Source of the DNA: Caldilineaceae bacterium
GTDB taxonomy: Bacteria > Chloroflexota > Anaerolineae > Caldilineales > Caldilineaceae
Direction: 5' to 3'
Assembly: GCA_026645575.1 (NCBI GenBank)
Contig: JAPKMW010000022.1
Coordinates: forward strand, 1-64,000
Length of the DNA stretch: 64,000 nt
This document shows, one piece after another, positions 56,301 to 63,717 of this stretch (position 1 is its first letter; each line of letters opens with the position of its first letter). The notes under the pieces were generated by a model, which searched no databases, was not told where the DNA came from, and worked only from the letters and a program-made list of their open reading frames with translations. Both the position numbers and the translations under genes were made by a program.

Positions 56301-57023
56301 GTCCGCTTCATCGTTGGCCACAGGATTGACGGCAGTGACAATCACATCCCACCATTTGGGCGTCCCTTTGGCCGTAGGACAGAAGGCTTGAAAGCGCCCC
56401 TGACGACCGGCGCGTGCTTCCACAAGCGCGGCGTGGATCAGTTTGCTACACTCTACTGGCCAGAGCGCCGTCCACGGTTGACCGGCCAGCGGGGTAAAAT
56501 CATCGATCTCCATCAAACAGAGACCGGGCGTATTCATCGACAAGAGCCGGCCCTCAGCGTCAAGTAGCTTGACACAATCGGGCGTGCTTTCCAGCATCAT
56601 CTGGGTAAAGGCGCGCTGTTCCGCCACTTGCCGTAAGAGCGCCACTTTGTCGAGGGCATGGTTGATTGCCCGCTGTACGGGAAGGGCTGCCATTTCGGTT
56701 TTGAGCAAAAAGTCGTGAACGCCTGCCGGCAGCGCGGATGCAGCAGCGGCGTCATCGACTAGGAGGATGATGGGGTAACTGTGGGGGGCCGTTTGTTGCA
56801 CAATCTGTTGCAGCAGCGTCAATCCGTCACTACCAGCAACTTGGTCAGCCAACAGCAGACAATCGGGCTGCTGCTGACGCAAGTAGGCCAGCGCTTGCGC
56901 ACCATTGGCGGCTTCGTTCACCAGATAATCGATACCCGGCGCCTGGCGTAACGCCTGCCGGATCGCTAGGCGCGCTTCTTCCTGCTGATCAATCACCAGC
57001 ACCGTGCGCTGTAGTTTTGTCAT
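53373..57023 (-). CDS. Large multi-PAS/GAF sensor histidine kinase with N-terminal receiver-like domain
   Basis: A 1216-residue cytoplasmic sensor kinase. Order: receiver-like domain (about 1-125), four PAS domains (about 135-650), one GAF domain (about 660-800), a fifth PAS (about 835-955), a coiled-coil linker, HisKA with the phospho-histidine in YVASHDLKSPLRAI, and a HATPase domain with NLIDNAIKHHD, IGDDGPGID and GSGMGLAIVKK. No membrane segment is seen. The receiver is degenerate: the phospho-acceptor region reads CLLLADQVAGSDG, one residue shorter than usual. No response regulator gene is adjacent. The ligand is unknown. Confidence 0.88.
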   Translation of the reverse strand: MTKLQRTVLVIDQQEEARLAIRQALRQAPGIDYLVNEAANGAQALAYLRQQQPDCLLLADQVAGSDGLTLLQQIVQQTAPHSYPIILLVDDAAAASALPAGVHDFLLKTEMAALPVQRAINHALDKVALLRQVAEQRAFTQMMLESTPDCVKLLDAEGRLLSMNTPGLCLMEIDDFTPLAGQPWTALWPVECSKLIHAALVEARAGRQGRFQAFCPTAKGTPKWWDVIVTAVNPVANDEADAPVRFIAASRDITESYQWAETLRTSEERQRLGMAVAGLIIVDIDYTTDRVRLGPEAATLFGLPMDVEVVPRASFYALFHPADRDEFLRRIDIAHDPIGPGWFAMEQRIVQPTGQTRWLRVRKQVFFTQSATGGRCPHHALLAAIDITEQKEAEEALRRSQERYRDLFESMDEGFCVLEMIYDAEQHPIDYRFLEINPAFARFTGLTDAVGKTARELVPKLEQRWVDIYGNIAHSGEAQHFVERSAAMGRWFDVYAFRVGSPNSAQVALLFNNITERKRVEEALRAGEERLRLALEAAQLGAWEWHPETDQAIWSAQNFRLFGLEPDLADNGPRQEDFLALLHPTDRDRYQQAIEQLLAGAPRFAEQLRIYHPNGSLRWIAGHAQLAPDESGQHMRIIGVTQDITETKQREAEQHFLADLGEMMVGIQEPDELLWRVAQRLGEFLTVSRSFFTEVDRQQAQLIIHRNYHQAALPSLAGVYPLADFDPRHLAAHEAGQLVVLADIPPAAIAATGNPERYAPTQIQAMVSAPLLRNGQWTATLIVSDHQPRPWTESEIGLIQTVAERAWLAVENRRLFQETKSLLAQVQEGQQFLQKSEETARQRLAELEAIYDSAPIGLCVLDCDLRWVRINERLAEINGFSVQAHLGRSVRELLPDLAPTAEPILRMILADDQPMLNLELQGETPAQPGVERTWVEHMFPLHDSDGAVIGINIVAEEITERKRQERRLQELNATLERRVAERTQELEQKNQELERSNRELDKFAYVASHDLKSPLRAIDNLSQWIKEDAGALLPEPSQEHLAKLQGRVRRMEKLLDDLLVYSRVGRLQYAPEVVDLKALLQNLIALLQPSTSFTITVAEPLPTLRTQRVPLETVLRNLIDNAIKHHDRADGHVQITAYDRGDWIEFVIGDDGPGIDPQFHNRIFEVFQTLQPRDKVEGSGMGLAIVKKSIESQGGTITIKSAPGAGATFRFTWRKG

Positions 57024-57287
57024 TGTTTCTTCTTATAGCTCATCAACCCAATGAGCAGCCGGCAAGAGAACAGGATGACGGGGCGAGGAGAACGCTTTGT
57101 TGGTACGCCTCACCTGGTCACCCTGCGCTTCTGCGTGTTGCTCATCTTTTATCATTCATCGCCAATAGTAATGGAAAGCAAGGAACATTGCAAGTTTTAG
57201 TAGAGAGGCGCTGTTCTGCACAGCCTACAACTTTCCGCCCAGCACCTTTCCGTAATCTACCCCTTGCCTTCCTGCACAATTGCTTCT

Positions 57288-59882
57288 ATGCTGTTGAACA
57301 ACCATCACCAAAACCAACCACAAGCAGAGGCCAACCATTCTGTGACACTTCTTTACCTGACGATTGCGTATCTCCTGGGTATTGCGCTGGGCCGTTTCCT
57401 TTGGGCCGGTTATGGGGGCGGCTGTCAGTTTCCCGGCTGGCTCTGGTGGCTGCCTTTGGGTTTGCTGCTCTTGACGCCATTGTTGCACCGCTTGCCATTT
57501 TTTCAAGCCAAAGCGACAACACCTCTGCGTTGGCCGGTGAGCGCCGGCTTTACACCGCCCCGCATAGGGCCATCGCCAGTGTTGTTGCTTGCCCTTGCGC
57601 TTGGTCTGGTCATGGGGGTGTTGCGCTATGCTGCCCAGCCGTTAACCCCTTGCTGGACCCCTGGCGACCTGGCGTATTACAATCTGCCGGCTGAACGCGC
57701 CTTTGATCGCGCTGCGCCTACGGTGATCATCAGCGGTTACGTGAGCAGTTACCCGCTGATAGCCGATACTAAACAGCGCTTGCACGTCGTTGCCACTGCG
57801 ATCAACATCGATGGCGTCGAACAGGCCGTGACGGGTGAATTGCGGCTCAACACAGGGGTACACGCACACTATCTGTACGGGCAACCGGTGCGGGTGCAGG
57901 GGCGATTGGTCACACCACCCGAATTTACGGACTTTTCCTATCGCGACTACCTGGCGCGCAAGGGGATACACAGCTTGCTGTATAGCCCCCGGATCGAACT
58001 ATTGGCTGAACCGTTGGCCGGCAGCCCACTGCTACGTGCCTTGTATACCTTCCGCGCCCGTGGCGAACGCTTGCTCAACCGCCTGTTGCCCGAACCGTAT
58101 GCCGCGCTGGCCAATGGCATGTTGCTGGGCATCGAAGCGGGCATCCCCGACGAGTTGTACGAGCAATTCAACCTGACCGGCGTGAGCCACACGATTGTGA
58201 TTTCGGGCAGCAATATCAGCATCCTGTCCGCGCTTTTGCTGGCGTTGGGGCAGCGTCTACTGGGGCAGCGGCGTGCGCTTTGGCCTACACTCATGGGCAT
58301 TGCGGCTTATGCTCTGTTGGTGGGCGGGGATGCCGCGGTGTTACGGGCGGCATTGATGGGCGCTCTCTTTGTCACGGCCACCGCCATTGGCCGACGCAGC
58401 ACGGCCCTTGTCAGTCTGGCAGCGGCCTGTTGGGCGATCACCCTGGTCAACCCGTTGACGCTGTGGGACGTGGGCTTTCAATTGAGCAGTGCGGCCACCG
58501 CCGGTTTGATCCTCTTTACCCCTGGCCTTACCGCGTGCTTTGAACACTGGTGGCGACCCAACGCACAAGACGGGGTTGTGTTGACCGTTGGCCGGCAGGT
58601 ACAAGGCTTTTTGCGGGGTCTGGTGGAAGATGGGCTGCTGGTGACGATTGCGGCCAATCTCACAACGTTGCCGTTGGTCATCTATTATTTTGATCGACTT
58701 TCGCTGGTCAGTCTGCTGACAAACTTTGCGGTTGCGCCGGTGCAACCCTATATCATGTTGTGGGGTAGTCTAGGTGTGGTCATCGGCGTACTCGGGTTGA
58801 CCTGGCCGGCCTGGCTCCTGCTATTGGCGCCCTGGTTGAGCCTGGTTTGGACGGTGGCGGTCGTCCAGTGGACGGCTGCGCTGCCGGGGGCCAGTGTGGA
58901 AATCACCAACTATGACTGGCCGGGTCTTTTGCTGACCTATTTGGCCCTTGCCCTTGGCTATTGGCGGTCGGCGCTGAATGCCGGGCTGCAATCCGGGTTG
59001 GTGTGGCTACACAGTACCGCTTTGCCGCGCGTGTTGAGTTGGAGCGCGGCTGGGCTGTTGGCCGTCAGCGCACTGGTGCTCTGGGCTGCGCTCCTGACCC
59101 AGCCGGACGGCCGCTTACATGTTCATTTTCTGGACATTGGCCAGGGCGATGGGATTTTGATCCAAACCCCTTCCGGTCGTCAGGTGTTGATCGATGGCGG
59201 CGCCACGCCTCAGCGCCTTTTTACCGAGTTGGGCGCTGTGTTGCCTTTTTGGGATCGCTCACTGGATCTGCTCTTGATGACCCACCCCGATCTGGATCAC
59301 ATCGGCGGCCAGACCTTTGTGCCGGAACGCTTTACCGTCACCACCGCTCTGGCAACCGCGATTGGCGCTGATCACCCAGATGCTGCGCAGTGGCGCCAAC
59401 AGATGGCCGCCAATGGCATTCCTATTCAACTGCAGGCACAAGGCGGCTGGCTGGATCTGGGCGATGGCGTGGCGCTCTGGATGCTCTGGCCGACCGCTGA
59501 CGGCTATCAAGGCGAAAATGCTGATAATGAAAATTCGTTGGTGACCAAATTGGTCTATGGCGATTTTACGCTTTTGCTGACCGGCGATGTCGGCATACCA
59601 GCGGAAACGGCGATGTTGAAGGCCGGCGAACCCGTCGGCGCAACGGTGCTAAAGGTCGGCCATCATGGCAGCAAGGGCAGTTCCACCGCCGCTTTTGTCA
59701 ATGTGGTTAATCCCCAAATTGCGATCATTCAGGTCGGTGCCGCCAATGATTATGGCCATCCACACCAAGAGATTTTAGATCGATTGACCGATCGACTGAT
59801 TCTGCGCAATGATCAACAAGGGCGGATTCAGCTTTCTAGTGATGGGCGCCATGTGTGGATCGCGTATAAGAAAGGGAAATAA
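57288..59882 (+). CDS. comEC: ComEC/Rec2 DNA-uptake channel protein
   Basis: A protein of about 864 residues with the usual three-part layout. An N-terminal membrane and OB-fold region is followed by the competence domain with many membrane segments (about 230-560). The C-terminal metallo-beta-lactamase-like domain carries FLDIGQGDG and THPDLDHIGG. It forms the channel for single-stranded DNA during natural transformation. ATG 57288 is favoured over the TTG at 57264. A 264-base gap separates it from the kinase. Confidence 0.9.
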   Translation: MLLNNHHQNQPQAEANHSVTLLYLTIAYLLGIALGRFLWAGYGGGCQFPGWLWWLPLGLLLLTPLLHRLPFFQAKATTPLRWPVSAGFTPPRIGPSPVLLLALALGLVMGVLRYAAQPLTPCWTPGDLAYYNLPAERAFDRAAPTVIISGYVSSYPLIADTKQRLHVVATAINIDGVEQAVTGELRLNTGVHAHYLYGQPVRVQGRLVTPPEFTDFSYRDYLARKGIHSLLYSPRIELLAEPLAGSPLLRALYTFRARGERLLNRLLPEPYAALANGMLLGIEAGIPDELYEQFNLTGVSHTIVISGSNISILSALLLALGQRLLGQRRALWPTLMGIAAYALLVGGDAAVLRAALMGALFVTATAIGRRSTALVSLAAACWAITLVNPLTLWDVGFQLSSAATAGLILFTPGLTACFEHWWRPNAQDGVVLTVGRQVQGFLRGLVEDGLLVTIAANLTTLPLVIYYFDRLSLVSLLTNFAVAPVQPYIMLWGSLGVVIGVLGLTWPAWLLLLAPWLSLVWTVAVVQWTAALPGASVEITNYDWPGLLLTYLALALGYWRSALNAGLQSGLVWLHSTALPRVLSWSAAGLLAVSALVLWAALLTQPDGRLHVHFLDIGQGDGILIQTPSGRQVLIDGGATPQRLFTELGAVLPFWDRSLDLLLMTHPDLDHIGGQTFVPERFTVTTALATAIGADHPDAAQWRQQMAANGIPIQLQAQGGWLDLGDGVALWMLWPTADGYQGENADNENSLVTKLVYGDFTLLLTGDVGIPAETAMLKAGEPVGATVLKVGHHGSKGSSTAAFVNVVNPQIAIIQVGAANDYGHPHQEILDRLTDRLILRNDQQGRIQLSSDGRHVWIAYKKGK

Positions 59883-59901
59883 CAGGAATTTATAACTACT
59901 C

Positions 59902-59963
59902 AGGCTGCCGCAGCCAGTCCATGACTGGCTGCCCCATCGCTAGTCATGGACTGGCTACGAGCC
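59902..59963. repeat. BIME-like hairpin, GTCCATGAC variant
   Basis: AGCCAGTCCATGACT and AGTCATGGACTGGCT form a perfect 15-base inner stem, with weaker outer pairing (GGCT/AGCC). It lies 20 bases after comEC. Confidence 0.65.
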
Positions 59964-60082
59964 AAGTCGTTACGGGAATTTGTTCATTTCAGGGTTTGGC
60001 TATTTGGCAAAATTGCGAAAATTGACTATGATTCCAACATTTCAACAAAACCGTAATTTTCCAAAAAAGGTGGATAAAATTT

Positions 60083-60337
60083 ATGGACACAAAACAATTA
60101 AAAGATTTCCTGCGCCAAATGGCAACCCTCAAATCACCGGATAAATCGGCTGATTTTAATGCCGGCGTGGACGCGGCGATGAATATCGTCAACAGCGTTG
60201 TGCAGGAAGTAGTCGATCGTGAACGAATGCGCCAATTAGAGGCGGAACTCGCCCAATTGCGCACCAAATATGTGAATACTGAGGTGATGCCGAAAAAACG
60301 GGGGCGCAAACCCAAGTCGGCCATGATCACGGAATAG
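60083..60337 (+). CDS. Small helical protein with basic AT-hook-like tail, unknown function
   Basis: An 84-residue protein. Residues 1-70 look helical with a coiled-coil stretch (RERMRQLEAELAQLRTKY). The tail has KKRGRKPKS, which resembles an AT-hook or other minor-groove DNA-binding motif. A small nucleoid-associated protein is possible, but the family is not recognised. AAGGTGG precedes the ATG. Confidence 0.65.
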   Translation: MDTKQLKDFLRQMATLKSPDKSADFNAGVDAAMNIVNSVVQEVVDRERMRQLEAELAQLRTKYVNTEVMPKKRGRKPKSAMITE

Positions 60338-60425
60338 ATTTTATTCTAGGCAGTACGCTGGATCACGGCAGCCTACGAAAAAAGCTGATTCCAGGGCAGA
60401 GGGGTTGATGAGTTTGTATTGAGGT

Positions 60426-60466
60426 AAGAAAAAGCCAGGCTAACGATGACAGCCTGGCTTTTTCTT
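60426..60466. terminator. Bidirectional intrinsic terminator
   Basis: AAGAAAAAGCCAGGCT at 60426-60441 and its exact reverse complement at 60451-60466 form a 16-base stem with a nine-base loop and T-runs on both strands. It lies between the converging 84-residue protein and OB-fold genes. Confidence 0.85.
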
Positions 60467-60492
60467 AAACACAAAAATGGGTTTCGTTTTTG

Positions 60493-60864
60493 TCACGCAA
60501 TTTCGTGTAAAACAGGGCGAAATTTGTAACCATAGATGATCTGCCCTTCGGGGCCATCTTCACGCAATTTCCGTGTTACCATTTCGACTGGCATACCAAT
60601 GGTGACGGTATTGTGATCGACATCGGTTAATTGCGCGGTCACGAGCGGCCCTTCGGTCAATTTCACCAGCGCTACCACATAAGGTTTCTGTTCTTCAAAA
60701 CCTTGCGGCACATTATACATGATGGTATAACTATAAACTTCGCCGCGACCACTCAGGTTGCGGGTAATTTGCCCAGGCGCTGACGTTGCTTGCGGTTGAT
60801 TGACAACCAGGGCATTTGGCTTGGCGGTCGCCGTTTCAGTCTGCGCCATCGTTTGCTCTGTCAT
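60493..60864 (-). CDS. OB-fold protein lacking the zinc ribbon (DUF35 C-terminal half)
   Basis: A 123-residue protein. Residues 40-120 match the OB-fold half of zinc-ribbon/OB-fold proteins (GRGEVYSYTIMYNVPQGFE, PYVVALVKLTEGPLVTAQLTD). The first 40 residues are a low-complexity Thr/Gln/Ala linker with no cysteines. Such proteins associate with thiolases and acyl-CoA enzymes. Its start overlaps the stop of the zinc-ribbon gene in TAATG, with GGAG upstream, so the two are co-translated. Confidence 0.75.
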   Translation of the reverse strand: MTEQTMAQTETATAKPNALVVNQPQATSAPGQITRNLSGRGEVYSYTIMYNVPQGFEEQKPYVVALVKLTEGPLVTAQLTDVDHNTVTIGMPVEMVTRKLREDGPEGQIIYGYKFRPVLHEIA

Positions 60865-61085
60865 TAGTCATCTCCGGCCACGGCCACTTCGCCCGGCTGC
60901 GCTAGATCAAAGACCATAAAGTAATTGTATTCCTCGCCATTGACCCCGGCTGTTTGATGCGACGCTTGGCTACAGTGCAAACACTGTTTACGTGGTGGAA
61001 ACATAGTTGTATGACAGGTCGGGCAGACCGCACCTGCCAGGCTATAGCGTTCCTTCTTAGTCCGCCATACAGTTGGGATTGCCAT
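60864..61085 (-). CDS. Stand-alone rubredoxin-like zinc-ribbon protein
   Basis: A 73-residue protein with four cysteines in CPTCHTTMFPPRKQCLHC, the zinc ribbon that normally forms the N-terminus of DUF35 proteins. Its tail (GEEYNYFMVFDL) is not an OB fold. It lies directly upstream of the OB-fold gene. GAGGAT precedes the ATG. The pair probably works as one complex. Confidence 0.75.
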   Translation of the reverse strand: MAIPTVWRTKKERYSLAGAVCPTCHTTMFPPRKQCLHCSQASHQTAGVNGEEYNYFMVFDLAQPGEVAVAGDD

Positions 61086-61534
61086 TGTTACTTATCCTCG
61101 ATGAATTAAACTTGCAAATTGTAGGTTAAACAAAAACTGTTCAAGACATAGATATATATTGAACAGTTTTTATTATACGCCAATGATAATACCAGATTAG
61201 GGCTTTCAATTCCTATCTACTCCATCAATTGAGTCACTTGAGAGCTTTTGACAGCTAGCTTCTGCCAATTCCCATTCTGTTTATTGGTAAGTTGCATATC
61301 CTATTGCAACTTACCAAAGTATAGCACTAACTTCGCCTTACTTGTATAGGACATTTGATGTAAGTGATTTTGCTTGTTTGTAATTATTGCTTGCGGCTGC
61401 AACATTCTGCCTATTCATTCGTAAGAATAATTATGATACAATACGTGGACAGGGCAATATGCACCTACAACGTCTTCCACTATGACTGTTATCAATTTTA
61501 TGAAGGGTACGCCCGAACAAAGGAGCCTGTACGT
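61086..61534. other. 449-base divergent intergenic region with two inverted repeats
   Basis: AAAAACTGTTCAA (61132-61144) pairs with TTGAACAGTTTTT (61159-61171). TTGGTAAGTTGCA (61284-61296) pairs with TGCAACTTACCAA (61305-61317). They lie between the zinc-ribbon gene and the Yip1 gene and may be operators or terminators. The frame of the Yip1 gene stays open back to 61364 but without a ribosome site. Confidence 0.55.
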
Positions 61535-62179
61535 ATGGACGTTACTACAACGCTACAAAGCTGGATCAATGTGCTGACTCACCCCGGCGAAGCGACCTTT
61601 GCCGAAGAGCAGACCAAGCCGCAAGCCAATTTTACTACAGCCATTATCTGGATGGTTATCACGGGTTTGGTCAGTGGGATTGCCGGGTGGCTATCTTTCA
61701 CTCTGTTAGGCGGGGCCGGCGGGATGCTGGCGATGATTGACCAGATGAATTTGCCGCCGGAAGTGGCCGAACAGATGCGCCAGGTGTTTGCCAGCGGGGT
61801 GATGGGGGGCGCCGGTTTTTCAGCAATTATCATGACACCGCTCTTCTTCTTTATTGGTGCAGCTATCCTTTATCTGATTGGTCGGGTATTGGGCGGCAGC
61901 GGCGATTTGGGGCGATATAGTTATCTATTAGCCTCTTTCCAAGCGCCCATTGGCATTATTAGCGCTTTGCTCAATCTTGTTCCGCTTTTGGGTGGTTGCC
62001 TTGGTGCGATTCTGGCAATTTATAGTCTGGTGTTGACCTACTTTGCCACCAAGGTTGGCCTCAATTTAAGTAGCGGCAAAGCGATCGCCGTAATTTTGAT
62101 TCCGGTGGTTTTGTTCTTCTTGCTGATCTTCTGTTTTGTTTTTGCCCTGGCCGGCCTATTTATGTCGGTGCAAAATTAA
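61535..62179 (+). CDS. Yip1-domain membrane protein
   Basis: A 214-residue protein with a soluble N-terminal stretch (about residues 1-36) and five membrane segments. It matches the bacterial Yip1 family; the N-terminal WINVLTHPGEATFAEEQ is typical. Its function in bacteria is not established. ATG 61535 follows AAAGGAG by nine bases and is preferred over longer alternatives back to 61364. Confidence 0.78.
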   Translation: MDVTTTLQSWINVLTHPGEATFAEEQTKPQANFTTAIIWMVITGLVSGIAGWLSFTLLGGAGGMLAMIDQMNLPPEVAEQMRQVFASGVMGGAGFSAIIMTPLFFFIGAAILYLIGRVLGGSGDLGRYSYLLASFQAPIGIISALLNLVPLLGGCLGAILAIYSLVLTYFATKVGLNLSSGKAIAVILIPVVLFFLLIFCFVFALAGLFMSVQN

Positions 62180-62372
62180 TAACGGACAAGCGATTGGATA
62201 ATTGCCGGTTGGATGAGCAAGGTTATCCGATTATGCAGCAGCTTTTGGGGCTTCATCAATCGCCGTGCAAAAAGGTGATCTTGAAGAGGCAGTAGAGCCG
62301 CTGTGGGTGTATAATCAAACTCGGTTTGCGCAACTTGAACAACAATTCCTTTTGCATAAATGGAGCCAAACC

Positions 62373-62759
62373 ATGACCACGATTCCCGCTATCGGCATTA
62401 GCCAAATCGGCCAAATTGCGATTCCGATCCAGGATTTGGATCGCGCCGTCGCCTTTTATCGCGACACGCTCGGCTTGCCATTTCTCTTCCAGGCGCCGCC
62501 CGGTCTCGCCTTTTTTCAATGCGGCGAGGTGCGATTAATGCTCAGCCGCCCGGAAGGGGTCGAGAGCGCGCACGCCGCAGCTCTCTATTACAAAGTGGCT
62601 GATATTCAACAAGCCTATATCACCCTGAAAGCGCGCTCGGTCGCGTTTATTGACGAACCCCATTTGATCGCCAAACTGCCTGATCATGAATTGTGGATGG
62701 TTTTCTTTCATGATTCAGAGGGCAATATGGTGGCGTTGATGAGTGAGGTGAGAGTGTAA
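62373..62759 (+). CDS. VOC (glyoxalase/bleomycin-resistance) family protein
   Basis: A 128-residue protein with the VOC fold: IGQIAIPIQDLDRAVAFYRDTLGL at the start and FFHDSEGNMVALMSE at the end, where a metal-binding glutamate usually lies. It could be a glyoxalase, isomerase or binding protein. TGGAG lies about eight bases before ATG 62373. It converges on the YhhN gene. Confidence 0.82.
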   Translation: MTTIPAIGISQIGQIAIPIQDLDRAVAFYRDTLGLPFLFQAPPGLAFFQCGEVRLMLSRPEGVESAHAAALYYKVADIQQAYITLKARSVAFIDEPHLIAKLPDHELWMVFFHDSEGNMVALMSEVRV

Positions 62760-62770
62760 AAGATTGAGAG

Positions 62771-62817
62771 AGTAAGAGATTGAGTGGCTAGGATGATTAA
62801 TCTCTCAATCTCTTACT
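62771..62817. repeat. Hairpin of AGTAAGAGATTGAG
   Basis: The arms 62771-62784 and 62804-62817 are exact reverse complements of 14 bases. The units resemble those of the terminator at 4813. It lies between two converging stop codons and may terminate both genes. Confidence 0.65.
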
Positions 62818-62819
62818 TT

Positions 62820-63512
62820 CTATGAGCCTACAAAACCATTGACCAGCCCCGATCCCCACACCGAGAGCGCCAGCAACAGTTGCCCCAGTAGGAGCAGGGC
62901 CGGCGCCAGCATTTTGGTTGCGGGCAGGGTGCGGTAAAACTGATGGAGCGCTTGCAGCGAATCGGCGAACATCAGCAGCAGTGCGCCGACAAAGGGCAGC
63001 AAAATCCACCCTTGATCTACAACGACGAGTGCTTCCAGCGCCTGCCAACTCATGAGGAAAACCAAGAGGCCATAGACCAAAATGGTGATCTGCAATTCGG
63101 CCAGCCGTGGCGCAATGAGCCAGGCGATACCGCCGCCATAGAGCAACAGCAAGAAGAGCCAGGGCGTCGGCCATTTGGCAGGATGGAGGGCGGCAAACGC
63201 GGTGGTAAAGAGGGCAACCGCTAACAACCAGTGCGCTTTCGGCACCGCCGGTGGCGTCCCTGGTAATAGCGCCAAGATGTTACCCAGCAGGGTTAGCAAC
63301 AACCCCAACAGAATCGCTGCTTTGTAATAAACCGAAACTGGCGTTGGGGCGATCAGGGCAATCACCCAAATGAGCGCCAGGGCTACTGGTTGAAAATAGG
63401 CGCGCGTCCCCATCTCAGCGCCGCTGTATTCATCCCAGAGATAACGAATCGCCGTCGCCAATACCCCGATCAATAAGAGAAGCATTACATAAAAATGAAT
63501 CATGCGCCTCAT
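62820..63512 (-). CDS. YhhN/TMEM86 family membrane protein (lysoplasmalogenase-like)
   Basis: A 230-residue protein with eight membrane segments. FQPVALALIWVIALIAP, the LLGNILALLPG segment and the LLMFADSLQAL motif match the YhhN family. Animal members hydrolyse lysoplasmalogens; the bacterial role is largely untested. The start is uncertain between ATG 63512 and ATG 63503. Confidence 0.78.
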   Translation of the reverse strand: MRRMIHFYVMLLLLIGVLATAIRYLWDEYSGAEMGTRAYFQPVALALIWVIALIAPTPVSVYYKAAILLGLLLTLLGNILALLPGTPPAVPKAHWLLAVALFTTAFAALHPAKWPTPWLFLLLLYGGGIAWLIAPRLAELQITILVYGLLVFLMSWQALEALVVVDQGWILLPFVGALLLMFADSLQALHQFYRTLPATKMLAPALLLLGQLLLALSVWGSGLVNGFVGS

Positions 63513-63650
63513 TGTATTGCACGTTGACTACGCCGGCAAATTCCTCGGTGTAATCAACGTGAATTTGTTTAACATCGCCTGTATTTATGGTAAAATTGTG
63601 ATATAAGCGCCATAATGAGCAAAATGCTACCGCACGTAACTACTAACGTT

Positions 63651-63681
63651 GCTCAGAGCCAGTCACGGACTGGCTCTGAGC
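63651..63681. repeat. Single REP-like palindrome, GTCCGTGAC family
   Basis: GCTCAGAGCCAGTC ACG GACTGGCTCTGAGC is a perfect 14-base palindrome around a three-base centre. It lies upstream of the DinB gene and carries the core in the reverse orientation. Confidence 0.7.
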
Positions 63682-63717
63682 GGGCTGCGTAATTACCGTC
63701 GTCCAAAGGAAAGAACC

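Noticed and set aside
57017..57694. A 225-codon plus-strand frame before and into comEC
   Set aside because: Its second half lies in another frame of comEC, the protein is Pro/Cys-rich without family features, and it overlaps the kinase start. It is a shadow.
60493..61085. Frameshift in a single zinc-ribbon/OB-fold gene
   Set aside because: Both parts have their own ribosome site and the junction sequences are not simple continuations of one another, so a one-base error would not rebuild a normal protein.
1592..63681. CRISPR array or integron attC sites as the explanation of the hairpins
   Set aside because: The copies are scattered kilobases apart with no regular spacers, there are no cas genes or integrase, and the attC core GTTRRRY is absent at the arm ends.
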